Assembly (NCBI GenBank): GCA_016704465.1
Contig: JADJAD010000004.1
Span: 620,001 to 684,000 of the forward strand
DNA: 64,000 nucleotides
Reading direction: 5' to 3'
From: Gemmatimonadota bacterium
GTDB lineage: Bacteria; Gemmatimonadota; Gemmatimonadetes; Gemmatimonadales; Gemmatimonadaceae
Made by a program: the position numbers and the translations under genes. Position 1 is the stretch's first letter, and each line of letters begins with the position of its first letter. The notes below the pieces were generated by a model that worked only from the letters and a program-made list of their open reading frames with translations, ran no database searches and was not told the DNA's origin. Below are positions 32,854 to 41,213 of the stretch, one piece after another.

Positions 32854-33693
32854 ATGGCCACGGCCCCACGCCTCTCGTTCGCCGGCTACGCGCCCGCCCA
32901 CTTTCGCTGGGCGGTCGCCAATGGCGTCGGGACGATTACGCTCGACCGGCCGGAGCGAAAGAACCCGCTCACCTTCGAGTCGTATGCCGAGTTGACGACG
33001 CTCTTTCGCGCGCTGACGCAGGCGAGCGACGTGAAGGCGGTTCTGCTGACCGGGGCGGGCGACAATTTCTGCAGCGGCGGCGACGTGCACGAGATCATCG
33101 GCCCGCTTGTGGAGGCGAAGAACGCCGGGCGCATGGACGAGCTCCTGGCCTTCACGCGCATGACCGGCGGGCTGGTGCAGGCGATGCGGGCCTGCCCGCA
33201 GCCGATCGTCGCCGCGGTCGACGGAATCTGCGCCGGCGCGGGGGCAATCCTGGCGATGGCCAGTGACCTGCGCCTGGCGACCACGCGCGCGCGCGTCGCC
33301 TTCCTCTTCGTGCGAGTCGGACTCAGCGGGGCCGACATGGGCGCCTGCGCGCTCCTCCCGCGCATCATCGGCCAGGGGCGTGCCGCCGAGCTGCTGTACA
33401 CGGGGCGTTTCATGCACGCCGAGGAGGGCGAGCGGTGGGGCTTCTTCAATCGCCTCGTCGCCCCGCACTCGCTCGCGTCCGACGCGCTCGCGCTGGCGCG
33501 GGAACTTGCCGACGGACCCACGGTCGCCCACGGGGTGACCAAGTCCTGCCTGCATGCCGAATGGGGGATGTCGATCGACGCCGCCATCGAGCACGAGGCG
33601 CAGGCGCAGGCGGTGTGCATGGGAACGCAGGACTTCGAACGGGCGTATCGCGCGTTCGTGCAACGCGAAACGCCGCAGTTCGAGGGGAACTGA
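32854..33693 (+). CDS. Enoyl-CoA hydratase/isomerase family protein
   Basis: A protein of 279 residues in the crotonase fold. The oxyanion-hole segments are AVLLTGAGDNFCSGGDVHEI and AAVDGICAGAGAILAMASDL; the region VGLSGADMGACALLPRIIG carries a Ser/Asp in place of the usual catalytic Glu, so a hydrolase, isomerase or ring-directed role is as likely as simple hydration. It is the second gene of the aromatic-CoA cluster, 80 bp after the monooxygenase fusion. Its expected part is to process the dearomatised CoA-ester ring. AAGG stands close to the ATG at 32854. Confidence 0.87.
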   Translation: MATAPRLSFAGYAPAHFRWAVANGVGTITLDRPERKNPLTFESYAELTTLFRALTQASDVKAVLLTGAGDNFCSGGDVHEIIGPLVEAKNAGRMDELLAFTRMTGGLVQAMRACPQPIVAAVDGICAGAGAILAMASDLRLATTRARVAFLFVRVGLSGADMGACALLPRIIGQGRAAELLYTGRFMHAEEGERWGFFNRLVAPHSLASDALALARELADGPTVAHGVTKSCLHAEWGMSIDAAIEHEAQAQAVCMGTQDFERAYRAFVQRETPQFEGN

Positions 33694-33739
33694 CCGGGCA
33701 GCTGCACGCAGACCGAACCGACCGGGAGCACATCGATCC

Positions 33740-34936
33740 GTGAGCGACTCGACCTATCTCGACTGGCCGTTCCTTGATGACGCGCATCGCGACCTCGCGC
33801 GCCAGCTCGGCGCGGCCGTGGCGCGCGAGGCGACGGCATGGTCACACCCATCCGCGCACGAGGTCGATGCGGCCTGCGTGGCACTCGTGCGACGGTTCGG
33901 CGCGCTCGGCTGGCTGCGACACACCGTTCCGGCGGCGTTCGGCGGGATCCATGCGTCACTCGACGTGCGCTCGTTATGCATCGCCCGCGAGACGCTGGCG
34001 TATCACGACGGCTTGGCCGACTTCGCCTTCGCGATGCAGGGACTGGGAAGCGGGCCGATCTCGCTCTACGGCGCGCGGGAGTTGCAGGAACGCTACCTGC
34101 CGCGCGTTGCACGCGGCGAGGCGATCGCGGCCTTCGCGCTCTCCGAACCAAACGCCGGCAGCGACGTCGTCTCCATGGCCACGACCGCCACGCGCGAGGA
34201 CAACGGGGCGTGGCGACTCGACGGCGAGAAGACGTGGATCTCGAACGGCGGGATCGCCGACTTCTACACGGTCTTCGCCCGGTACCCGGCAGGCGGCGAC
34301 GGCGCCTTCGTCGCCGTGGTCGTCGATGCCGACACCCCGGGGCTCGCGGTGGCCGAGCGGCTGCCGATCATCGCCCCGCACCCGTTGGCGCGCATCACCT
34401 TCGACGGGTGCCGAGTGCCGGCTGGGGCCCTGATCGGCGAGGCGGGCAAGGGGCTGCGTGTCGCGTTAGGCACGCTCGACGTGTTCCGGTCCACGGTCGG
34501 GGCGGCCGCGCTCGGCTTCGCCCGCCGCGCCCTCGACGAGGCGGTGCGCCACGTGCGAGCTCGCCACGCCTTCGGCAAGGTCCTCGCCGACTTCCAGCTC
34601 ACGCAGGCGCGCCTCGCCGACATGGCGCTCGCCATCGACACCAGCGCCCTGCTCGTGTACCGTGCCGCCTGGACCAAGGACACGCGCGGTGCCCGCGTCA
34701 CGCGCGAGGCGGCGATGGCCAAGCTGCACGCGACCGAGTCGGCACAGCAGGTCATCGATGGAGCGGTGCAACTGCTCGGCGGGCTCGGCGTGTCGGCCGG
34801 ACATCCGGTCGAGGTGCTGTATCGCGAAATCCGCGCCCTGCGCATCTACGAGGGGACCAGCGAGATCCAGAAGCTGGTGATCGCCGGCCAGCTGCTCGAG
34901 GCGGCGCGACACGACGAGGAGTCCGGCCATGGCTGA
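33740..34936 (+). CDS. Acyl-CoA dehydrogenase of the aromatic-CoA cluster
   Basis: A protein of 398 residues from a GTG at 33740. The family hallmarks are FALSEPNAGSDVVSMATTA (FAD/substrate loop), KTWISNGGIADFY, ARHAFGKVLADFQLTQARLADM and the C-terminal LRIYEGTSEIQKLVIAG. FAD-dependent enzymes of this family oxidise acyl-CoA thioesters to enoyl-CoA and pass electrons to electron-transfer flavoprotein. Within this operon it would act on a ring-derived cyclohexenoyl- or linear acyl-CoA intermediate (inference). The stop overlaps the ligase start by eight bases. Confidence 0.92.
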   Translation: MSDSTYLDWPFLDDAHRDLARQLGAAVAREATAWSHPSAHEVDAACVALVRRFGALGWLRHTVPAAFGGIHASLDVRSLCIARETLAYHDGLADFAFAMQGLGSGPISLYGARELQERYLPRVARGEAIAAFALSEPNAGSDVVSMATTATREDNGAWRLDGEKTWISNGGIADFYTVFARYPAGGDGAFVAVVVDADTPGLAVAERLPIIAPHPLARITFDGCRVPAGALIGEAGKGLRVALGTLDVFRSTVGAAALGFARRALDEAVRHVRARHAFGKVLADFQLTQARLADMALAIDTSALLVYRAAWTKDTRGARVTREAAMAKLHATESAQQVIDGAVQLLGGLGVSAGHPVEVLYREIRALRIYEGTSEIQKLVIAGQLLEAARHDEESGHG

Positions 34937-36641
34937 ACCAACCGAACGCCGCCTCCCGGGCTCGGTCCCCACGGCCCACCGCGACACCTTCGCCCGCGAC
35001 GCCCTTCCCCCGGCGTCGCTCTGGCCGGTCATGGCCTACGACGGCGTCGCGGAGCTGGCGTACCAGGACCGGTTGAATTGCGCCACCGAACTGCTGGATC
35101 GCGCGATCGATCGCGGATGGGGAGACCGGGTCGTCTTTCACGCCCCTGGCCACTCGTGGACGTACGCCGAGCTGCTGGCCCGCGCGAACCAGGTCGCACA
35201 CGTGCTGGTCGACGACCTCGGGCTCGTCCCCGGCAACCGGGTGATGCTGCGCGGCCCCAACTCGCCCATGCTGGCGGCGATCTGGTTTGCCGTGTGCAAG
35301 GCCGGCGGGATCGTCGTCTGCACGATCCCGCTCAGCCGGGCCCGCGAACTGGTCTACATCGCCGACAAGGGCGAGGTGACGCTGGCGCTGACCGACGCTC
35401 GGCTGGCCGCCGATTGCGTGCAGGCCATGGCCCACCGCGCCGATGGGACGCCGCGTGACGGGGCGCGCGTGCTGGAGTACAACGCGCCGGCCGGCGGAAG
35501 CAACGGACCGTCGCTCGAGCAGCGCATGGCGGCGAAGCCGACCACCTTCACCAATGTGGACACGGCCGCCGACGACGTGGCGCTCATCGCCTTCACCTCC
35601 GGTACGACGGGCGAAGGAAAGGGGACGATGCACTTCCATCGCGACGTGATGGCGATCTGCGACTGCTTCCCGCGGTTCGTGCTGCGCCCGGAGCCGGCTG
35701 ACGTGTTCATCGGGTCGCCGCCGCTGGCGTTCACATTCGGGCTCGGCGCCCTCGTCCTGTTCCCCATGCGCATCGGGGCGAGCGCCGTCCTGCTCGAGCA
35801 GGCGTCGCCCCCCTTCCTCGTCCAGGGAATCCAGGCGTATCGCGCGACGGTCGTCGCCACCGCCCCGACCGCTTATCGCGCCATGCTCGGGTTGCGCGAC
35901 GGCATCGACCTGTCGTCGCTCAAGCGAAGCATCTCCGCCGGCGAGCCCCTGCCGCTGTCGACGTACTCGGCGTGGCTTGAGGCGACCGGCATCGCGATCA
36001 TCGATGGCATCGGGGCCACGGAACTGCTGCACATCTTCATCAGCGCCTCGGGCGACGATATCCGCCCAGGGTCGACCGGGCGCGTCGTGCCCGGCTACGA
36101 GGCCCGGGTGGTCGACGACGCGCTGCGCGATGTCGCCGATGGAACGATCGGGCGGCTCGCCGTGCGCGGCCCCACCGGGTGCCGGTACCTGGACAATGTC
36201 GAGCGACAGCGCGCGTACGTGCAGGACGGCTGGAACCTGACCGGCGATTCCTACATCCGCGATGTCGACGGCTACTTCTGGTACCAGGCGCGCACCGACG
36301 ACATGATCATTTCCTCCGGCTACAACATCGCCGGCCCGGAAGTCGAGGGGGTGCTGCTCGAGCACCCGGCGGTGCAGGAGTGCGCGGTGATCGGCGTGCC
36401 CGACGACACACGCGGCCAGCTGGTCAAGGCCTTCATCGTCCTCACGCCCGGCGTCGAGCGGTCGGGCGCCATGGTGCAGCAGCTGCAAGCTTGGGTGAAG
36501 GAACAGCTGGCCCCCTACAAGTATCCGCGCGCCGTGGAGTTCGTGGACAGCATGCCGCGCACCGCGACCGGGAAACTGCAACGCCATGTGTTGCGCGACC
36601 GCGCGCGCTCCGCGGCCCCGCCCTCCCCTCCCTCACCCTGA
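34929..36641 (+). CDS. Benzoate/2-aminobenzoate-CoA ligase family enzyme
   Basis: A protein of 570 residues in the AMP-forming acyl-CoA synthetase superfamily. The phosphate loop is AFTSGTTGEGKGTMHFHRD (about residues 221-239), the adenine region is DGIGATELLHIFISA, and the C-terminal catalytic Lys lies in PRTATGKLQRHVLR. LHIFISA and the DDMIISSGYNIAGPEVEG segment are typical of benzoate-, 2-aminobenzoate- and related aryl-CoA ligases. It would start the pathway by making the aryl-CoA thioester used by the monooxygenase four genes upstream. It overlaps the acyl-CoA dehydrogenase gene by eight bases. Confidence 0.9.
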   Translation: MAEPTERRLPGSVPTAHRDTFARDALPPASLWPVMAYDGVAELAYQDRLNCATELLDRAIDRGWGDRVVFHAPGHSWTYAELLARANQVAHVLVDDLGLVPGNRVMLRGPNSPMLAAIWFAVCKAGGIVVCTIPLSRARELVYIADKGEVTLALTDARLAADCVQAMAHRADGTPRDGARVLEYNAPAGGSNGPSLEQRMAAKPTTFTNVDTAADDVALIAFTSGTTGEGKGTMHFHRDVMAICDCFPRFVLRPEPADVFIGSPPLAFTFGLGALVLFPMRIGASAVLLEQASPPFLVQGIQAYRATVVATAPTAYRAMLGLRDGIDLSSLKRSISAGEPLPLSTYSAWLEATGIAIIDGIGATELLHIFISASGDDIRPGSTGRVVPGYEARVVDDALRDVADGTIGRLAVRGPTGCRYLDNVERQRAYVQDGWNLTGDSYIRDVDGYFWYQARTDDMIISSGYNIAGPEVEGVLLEHPAVQECAVIGVPDDTRGQLVKAFIVLTPGVERSGAMVQQLQAWVKEQLAPYKYPRAVEFVDSMPRTATGKLQRHVLRDRARSAAPPSPPSP

Positions 36642-36645
36642 TTCG

Positions 36646-37065
36646 ATGACCGACTCGGCCTCGTCGCTCCCCGCCCCTGTCTCCCCCCCGGGCTGGCCTA
36701 GGCCGTCCGGCTTCTCCGACGGCATGACGGCCCGGGGGCGCCTCGTGGTGACGGCGGGACAGATCGGGTGGAACCCGCTGACGATGCAGGTCGAGACCGA
36801 CGACTTCGCCGCCCAGTGCGCGCAAGCCTTCCGCAACGTCGTCGCAGTGCTCGGCGCGGCCGGCGCGTCGGGAGAGCACCTCGTGCGCTTGACCTGGTAC
36901 ATCACCAGTCGCGACGAGTACACCGCGTCGCTCCGCGACGTGGGGCGTTCCTATCGCGACATCGTCGGTCGGCACTTCCCGGCGATGGCCGTCGTGATCG
37001 TGGCCGGCCTCGTCGAGCCGCGCGCGAAGGTCGAGATCGAGGCGATGGCCGTCGTGCCCGACTAA
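36646..37065 (+). CDS. RidA/YjgF family protein
   Basis: A protein of 139 residues, four bases after the ligase stop. The family features are RLVVTAGQIGWNP, FRNVVAVLGAAGAS, LVRLTWYITSRDEY and the C-terminal EPRAKVEIEAMAVV with the conserved Arg that binds the carboxylate of 2-aminoacrylate-type intermediates. RidA-type enzymes hydrolyse reactive imines or enamines. In anthranilate-type pathways ring reduction of an amino-aromatic CoA gives an enamine/imine, so an imine deaminase would fit well here and supports an amino-substituted substrate for the cluster (inference). Confidence 0.9.
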   Translation: MTDSASSLPAPVSPPGWPRPSGFSDGMTARGRLVVTAGQIGWNPLTMQVETDDFAAQCAQAFRNVVAVLGAAGASGEHLVRLTWYITSRDEYTASLRDVGRSYRDIVGRHFPAMAVVIVAGLVEPRAKVEIEAMAVVPD

Positions 37066-37141
37066 GCGGGCCGTCAGGGCCGCAGGCATCGGTTCGCGTC
37101 CCCGCCTTACGAGCGTGCTGACTCCGTCGATATTTCGCGAC

Positions 37142-38647
37142 ATGCCCGGCCCACTCGACTCCAGCGACGTCCCGCCCGTTCCCGCAGCGCCCGCGGTCCC
37201 GTCAGTGCCGGCGGTGGATCCGCCGTCGCCCGCCGACGCCCTCGCCGCGACGCACGCGACATCCGGCCGCACCTGGCAACTCGTGCGGCTTGCGCTGCGC
37301 GGCTCGCACCTCGACTACACGAAGGGAGCAGTCGGGCAGGCCATCATCATCCTCGCCATCCCGATGGTCCTCGAGATGTCGATGGAGAGCATCTTCGCCG
37401 TCGTGGACGTCTTCTTCGTCTCGCGACTGGGCCCGCAGGCGATCGCCACGGTCGGGCTGACCGAGTCGATGCTGACGCTGATCTACACCATCGCCATGGG
37501 TCTGGGGATCGGCGCCACCGCGATGGTCTCGCGCCGCATCGGCGAACATGATCCCGAAGGGGCGGCCAGGGCGGCGATGCAGGCCATCTGGCTGGGCGTC
37601 ATCCTGTCGGCCTCGTTAGGTGTGGCGGGCGCCGTCTTCGCCCCGCAGCTGCTGGCCCTCATGGGCGCCGAACCCTCGCTCATCGCCACCGGGAGCACCT
37701 TCACGCGGGTCATGCTCGGCGGCAACGCGAGCGTGCTCATGCTGTTCCTGCTCAACGCCATCTTTCGCGGCGCGGGCGATGCGGCGATCGCCATGCGGAC
37801 GTTGTGGCTGGCGAACGCCATCAACATCGCCCTGGGCCCCTGCCTCATCTTCGGCCTGGGACCGTTTCCCGAGATGGGGGTGACCGGGGCGGCCGTGGCG
37901 ACGACCATCGGCCGGAGCACGGGCGCGCTCTATGCGCTCGCCCGCCTGTTGCGTCCCGGCGGACGGGTGCACCTGTCGCCGCGCTTCCTGCGCATCGAGC
38001 CAGTGCTGATGTGGCGGCTCGTGCGCCTCTCCGCGTCGGGGACCTTCCAGATCTTCATCGGCATGGCCAGCTGGGTCCTGCTCATCCGCGTCCTCTCCAG
38101 CTTCGGGAGCGAGGCGCTGGCCGGCTACACGATCGCCATGCGCATCATCATGTTCGCGCTGCTCCCCTCGTGGGGCATGAGCAACGCCGCCGCCACGATG
38201 GTGGGACAGGCGTTAGGCGCCGGCAAGCCCGACCGCGCCGAGCGGGCGGTCTGGATCGCCGGCAGGTACAACTTCGTCTTCCTCGGCGTGGTGGGACTCG
38301 CCTTCGTCACCCTGGCGCCGCAGATTGTCTCGCTGTTCACCGCCGACGCGGGCGTGGCGGGCTACGCGATCGACTGCCTCCGCCTCGTGGCGATGGGGTT
38401 CGTGTTCTACGCCTACGGCATGGTGCTGACCCAGGCGTTCAACGGCGCCGGCGACACCTGGACCCCGACGCTGATCAACCTCGCCTGCTTCTGGGCGTTC
38501 GAGATCCCGCTGGCCTGGTTTCTCGCCTTCACCGTCGGCATGGGACCGCACGGCGTCTTCGTCGCCATCACGGTGGCGTATACCTCGATCGCGGTGGTGA
38601 GCGCGGTGCTGTTTCGGCGGGGGCGGTGGAAGCTGAAACACGTGTGA
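37142..38647 (+). CDS. MATE-family multidrug/toxin efflux transporter
   Basis: About 501 residues from the ATG at 37142 (a GTG at 37115 is in frame). After a Pro/Ala-rich cytoplasmic leader of some 60 residues come twelve membrane helices with the two-fold repeat of MATE transporters: AIIILAIPMVLEMSMESIFA, then DVFFVSRLGPQAIATVGL, and the second half ASGTFQIFIGMASWVLLI, then GMSNAAATMVGQALGAGKPD. It exports organic cations or other toxic compounds using Na+ or H+. It lies 76 bp behind RidA on the same strand and might expel aromatic intermediates, but this is only positional. Confidence 0.9.
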   Translation: MPGPLDSSDVPPVPAAPAVPSVPAVDPPSPADALAATHATSGRTWQLVRLALRGSHLDYTKGAVGQAIIILAIPMVLEMSMESIFAVVDVFFVSRLGPQAIATVGLTESMLTLIYTIAMGLGIGATAMVSRRIGEHDPEGAARAAMQAIWLGVILSASLGVAGAVFAPQLLALMGAEPSLIATGSTFTRVMLGGNASVLMLFLLNAIFRGAGDAAIAMRTLWLANAINIALGPCLIFGLGPFPEMGVTGAAVATTIGRSTGALYALARLLRPGGRVHLSPRFLRIEPVLMWRLVRLSASGTFQIFIGMASWVLLIRVLSSFGSEALAGYTIAMRIIMFALLPSWGMSNAAATMVGQALGAGKPDRAERAVWIAGRYNFVFLGVVGLAFVTLAPQIVSLFTADAGVAGYAIDCLRLVAMGFVFYAYGMVLTQAFNGAGDTWTPTLINLACFWAFEIPLAWFLAFTVGMGPHGVFVAITVAYTSIAVVSAVLFRRGRWKLKHV

Positions 38648-38653
38648 CATCGG

Positions 38654-38681
38654 ACGGGGGACGGGGGACGGGGGACGGGGG
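38654..38681. repeat. Heptanucleotide repeat ACGGGGG, four copies
   Basis: Four exact copies lie just after the MATE gene stop. The same heptamer in the opposite orientation (CCCCCGT) occurs three times at 46528-46548 at the junction of the GlcD-like oxidase and thyX. Confidence 0.9.
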
Positions 38682-38775
38682 TTCTGCCGTCGTGCAGGCG
38701 ATCAGATGGTTGCGGGGTGACCTGCAACGCGGTAACAACCTCGGCTGAGAGTTGGCACTTCCTACGGACATCCGC

Positions 38776-39957
38776 ATGCCCCGCCCGTCGCGCCCCACCC
38801 CGTTCACCGACGACCTCGCCCTCGTGCTCGGGGGGGGCGGCGCACGTGGCGCCTACCAGGCCGGGCTCCTGCGCCAGATCGCCCGGCGCTACCCGCACCT
38901 GCGCGTCCCCATCCTCGTCGGCGTGTCGGCCGGCGCGGTGAACACGATTCACCTGGCGTCGCATCGCGGCAGCTTCGACGAGTCGACCGAGGCCCTCGTT
39001 AGGTTGTGGCTCAGCCTCTCCCCCGAGCAGGTCTATCGCGTCGACGCCAGGTCGCTCCTCAACAACGTCATCCGATCGGGCTACGGCCTCATGGCCGGCG
39101 ACCCGGGCGAACGGGAACGGGCCCGCGGCATGGTCGACACCAAGCCCCTCCGAGAGTTCCTGGAGCGCACGCTCGAACGCGACGCCGATGGCGCGCTCCC
39201 CGGCATCCGGCACAACCTGGAGCGCGGCACGCTCGACGCCGTGGCGCTCAGCGCCACCAGCTACACCTCCGGCCACTCCATCACCTGGGTCGAGGGGCGT
39301 CGACCCACGCTCTGGGAGCGCCCGCAACGCCGCAGCGAGGTGGCGCGACTCGGTGTCGACCACGTCATGGCGTCGGCGGCACTCCCGATCTTCTTCCCGG
39401 CCGAACAGGTGGGGCACCAATGGTATGGCGACGGCGGCATTCGGCTCACGGCCCCGCTCTCCCCGGCCCTCCACCTGGGAGCGTCGCGGATCATCACCAT
39501 CTCCACCCGGTCGGCCGGCTCCCGCTCCGCCCCCGTTCCCACCGAGCCGGCCGACTACCCGCCGCCGGCCCAGGTGCTGGGCACCCTGTACAACTCCGTC
39601 TTCCTGGACGTCATCGACCAGGACGTCGTGCGCGTGAACATGATCAACCGGCTCGTGGAGCGCATCGCGCCCGAGAAGCGGGAGGGGATGCGGTTGATCG
39701 ACATTCTCGTCCTGCGCCCCTCGGTCGACCTCGGCATGCTCGCGCGGGAGTACGAACCGCGCCTGCCGCGCGTCTTCCGATTCCTCACGCGCGGCCTCGG
39801 GACGCGCAAGTCGACCAGTCCCGACATCCTCTCGCTTGTCATGTTCCAGGAGGACTTCCTGCGCCGCGTGATCGCGCTCGGCGAGGAGGACGCGGAGCGG
39901 CACCACCAGCGCATCGCGTCGTTCATCGAAGGGCCGACCGCCTTTGCCGAACGGTGA
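38776..39957 (+). CDS. Patatin-like phospholipase
   Basis: A protein of 393 residues from the ATG at 38776. The patatin signatures are complete: glycine-rich oxyanion loop LVLGGGGARGAYQAG (residues 17-30), nucleophile elbow GVSAG with S51, and the catalytic Asp in WYGDGGIR near residue 218. There is no signal peptide, so it is probably cytosolic or peripheral. The C-terminal half (IDILVLRPSVDLGMLAREYE, FRFLTRGLG) resembles bacterial patatins of the RssA/CapV-like broad group, but no cyclase gene for a CBASS system is nearby. It probably acts as an acyl-ester hydrolase on lipids. Confidence 0.9.
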   Translation: MPRPSRPTPFTDDLALVLGGGGARGAYQAGLLRQIARRYPHLRVPILVGVSAGAVNTIHLASHRGSFDESTEALVRLWLSLSPEQVYRVDARSLLNNVIRSGYGLMAGDPGERERARGMVDTKPLREFLERTLERDADGALPGIRHNLERGTLDAVALSATSYTSGHSITWVEGRRPTLWERPQRRSEVARLGVDHVMASAALPIFFPAEQVGHQWYGDGGIRLTAPLSPALHLGASRIITISTRSAGSRSAPVPTEPADYPPPAQVLGTLYNSVFLDVIDQDVVRVNMINRLVERIAPEKREGMRLIDILVLRPSVDLGMLAREYEPRLPRVFRFLTRGLGTRKSTSPDILSLVMFQEDFLRRVIALGEEDAERHHQRIASFIEGPTAFAER

Positions 39958-40354
39958 GGTCGCCTCGAGCGCCGCACTGCCAGTCGCCGGCCACTCGCGC
40001 GCAGGACAGCGGCTCAGCCCGATTCGTCGACCGCAGGCCTCGCCCGCAGGCCTACGGCCTCGCAGACCAGGCAGGGCGCCGGCGACGAGGGACGGGTGCG
40101 TGACGACTTCGGGGCCGCGACCGGCGCGTCCGTGACTCGCCGTCAGCGCGGCACAACACGTGCTCGGGTGAGCCACGGGCCGCGTTCCCGGGCTGCCGAT
40201 GGAGTTTTTGGCCAATTGCTAAAGTTTCGATCGCCCCCTGCCGAGACTCCTGCTCAGAAGTGTACCCGCGCCGCTGAATAGCGCCGGGGCGGCGCCGCGG
40301 CGTCGCAACGCCCGCACGGAGCGGGTCGCTCACCCCGCAGCCAGGAGTGCACGC
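39958..40354. other. Intergenic region of about 400 bp with a sigma-28-like promoter
   Basis: No credible frame is present. The right half holds the promoter at 40220-40247 and a ribosome-binding site (AGGAG at 40343-40347) for the flagellar-rod-like gene. The left half shows nothing recognisable. Confidence 0.6.
40220..40247 (+). promoter_or_regulatory. Sigma-28 (FliA)-type promoter
   Basis: TAAAGTTT at 40220-40227 equals the consensus -35 element of flagellar sigma-28 promoters. GCCGAGAC at 40240-40247 matches the GCCGATAA -10 element at five to six positions, with a 12-bp spacer (usual 11). The next gene, 107 bp downstream, encodes a flagellar-rod-like protein. Confidence 0.6.
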
Positions 40355-40651
40355 ATGGCCATCAACGCGATTTCAAGTTCGCTTAACGCCATTCAGCGCC
40401 AGAGTTCGGCGGTGGACCGCGCCGCCGAGAAGATCGCCCGCGCGACCGCCGTCAACGCCTCCGACGCTCCCACCACCTCTCGCGAAGCCGAGGCATTGGC
40501 GTCGCAGGAAGCGGGATTGCTCGACGGGACTGTGGACATGATGGTGTCGAAGCGGTTGTTCACCGCTGCCCTGCGCATGGCGTCGACCGCCAACGAGGGA
40601 ATTGCCGAGGCACTCCGCCTCGGTGACTACGACGGCGCACGCGCCGCCTGA
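40355..40651 (+). CDS. Flagellar rod-like miniprotein (FlgC/FlgB-like ends joined)
   Basis: A protein of 98 residues with AGGAG seven bases before the ATG. The start AISSSLNAIQRQSSAVDRAAEKIARA resembles the N-terminal helix of flagellar rod/hook proteins (consensus SLNAL-x-x-Q-x-x-VxxxNIAN). The end VDMMVSKRLFTAALRMASTANEG resembles the C-terminal helix of the same proteins (VxMMxAQRxYxAN). The middle domain is absent, so the two helices that pack together in the axial filament are almost directly joined. A sigma-28-type promoter lies upstream. No other flagellar gene is in the window. It could be a secreted axial component, a chaperone-like decoy or a remnant. Confidence 0.6.
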   Translation: MAINAISSSLNAIQRQSSAVDRAAEKIARATAVNASDAPTTSREAEALASQEAGLLDGTVDMMVSKRLFTAALRMASTANEGIAEALRLGDYDGARAA

Positions 40652-40736
40652 TCGCGCTCCCGCGAGCACCAGACCCGAGTAGACGCCTGCTCGCCAGTCG
40701 ATGCAGGAACGACACAAACGCCCGTGCCAATCGAAG

Positions 40737-40774
40737 AACCGCCGATCGAGCGCCCCACGCTTGATCGGCGGTTT
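40737..40774. terminator. Terminator-like hairpin after the rod-like gene
   Basis: The arms aaccgccgatc (40737-40747) and gatcggcggtt (40763-40773) pair perfectly, with a partly self-complementary loop of 15, followed by tgcattgg. It lies 86 bp past the gene stop. Confidence 0.6.
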
Positions 40775-41120
40775 GCATTGGGGTCCCCTCGCAGAGAAGC
40801 GTCCATTGCAGGGTCACGATTCACGGCGTAGGGCCCTCGGTCATGTCCCCACCCCCCTCTCTCCACTGACCGTCTCGCCGCAGGGCGCCGCGTCTGGGCA
40901 GCGTGGCAGAATGCAACGTCGAACGGGGGCGACGTTCGTGGAGTAGCAAAGCGACACATGGGTCGAGCTCGGCGGGCTCTGCCTTAGCGCGCGGTCGACG
41001 TCGGACGGCAACGCGCACGCACATCGACCGATCGGGCGGAAGGTAAGTTCATGAATCGTAAGATTTTGGCGCTCTGGCGGCCTCGGACAACGCCCGCGCC
41101 ACGGCGAACTCGACCGCGGC

Positions 41121-41135
41121 GGCACGCCCCCTGCT
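41121..41135 (+). promoter_or_regulatory. Sigma-54 (RpoN) -24/-12 promoter candidate
   Basis: GGCACG-cccc-CTGCT has the invariant GG and GC exactly ten bases apart and differs from TGGCACG-N4-TTGCW only at the first base of each box. PEP-CTERM genes are known to be driven by RpoN with the PrsK/PrsR two-component system in floc-forming bacteria, and the next gene encodes a PEP-CTERM protein. A start at about 41146 would place the following hairpin at the very 5' end of the mRNA. Confidence 0.5.
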
Positions 41136-41148
41136 TCTGTGATGTCTC

Positions 41149-41213
41149 GCACATCGGGGTCGAGCCGCCGCGATCCGGAACGGGGTTCGTCCGGCGATTC
41201 GACTCCGATGTGC
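41149..41213 (+). ncRNA. Long leader hairpin upstream of the PEP-CTERM gene
   Basis: The arms 41149-41170 and 41192-41213 can pair over 22 positions with about three mismatches or G-U/A-C pairs (gcacatcggg with ccgatgtgc at the base, cgccg with cggcg at the top). The 21-base loop can form a further small stem (gaac/gttc). It lies in the predicted untranslated leader, 57 bp before the start codon. It could be an mRNA-stabilising structure or a regulatory leader. It does not match a riboswitch class known to me. Confidence 0.5.

Noticed and set aside
38776..39957. CBASS effector (CapV-like patatin)
   Set aside because: No cyclic-nucleotide synthase or other defence gene lies nearby.
40900..40940. 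Second sigma-54 promoter (TGGCAG-AATGCA)
   Set aside because: The GG to GC spacing is wrong, so it fails the strict -24/-12 rule.
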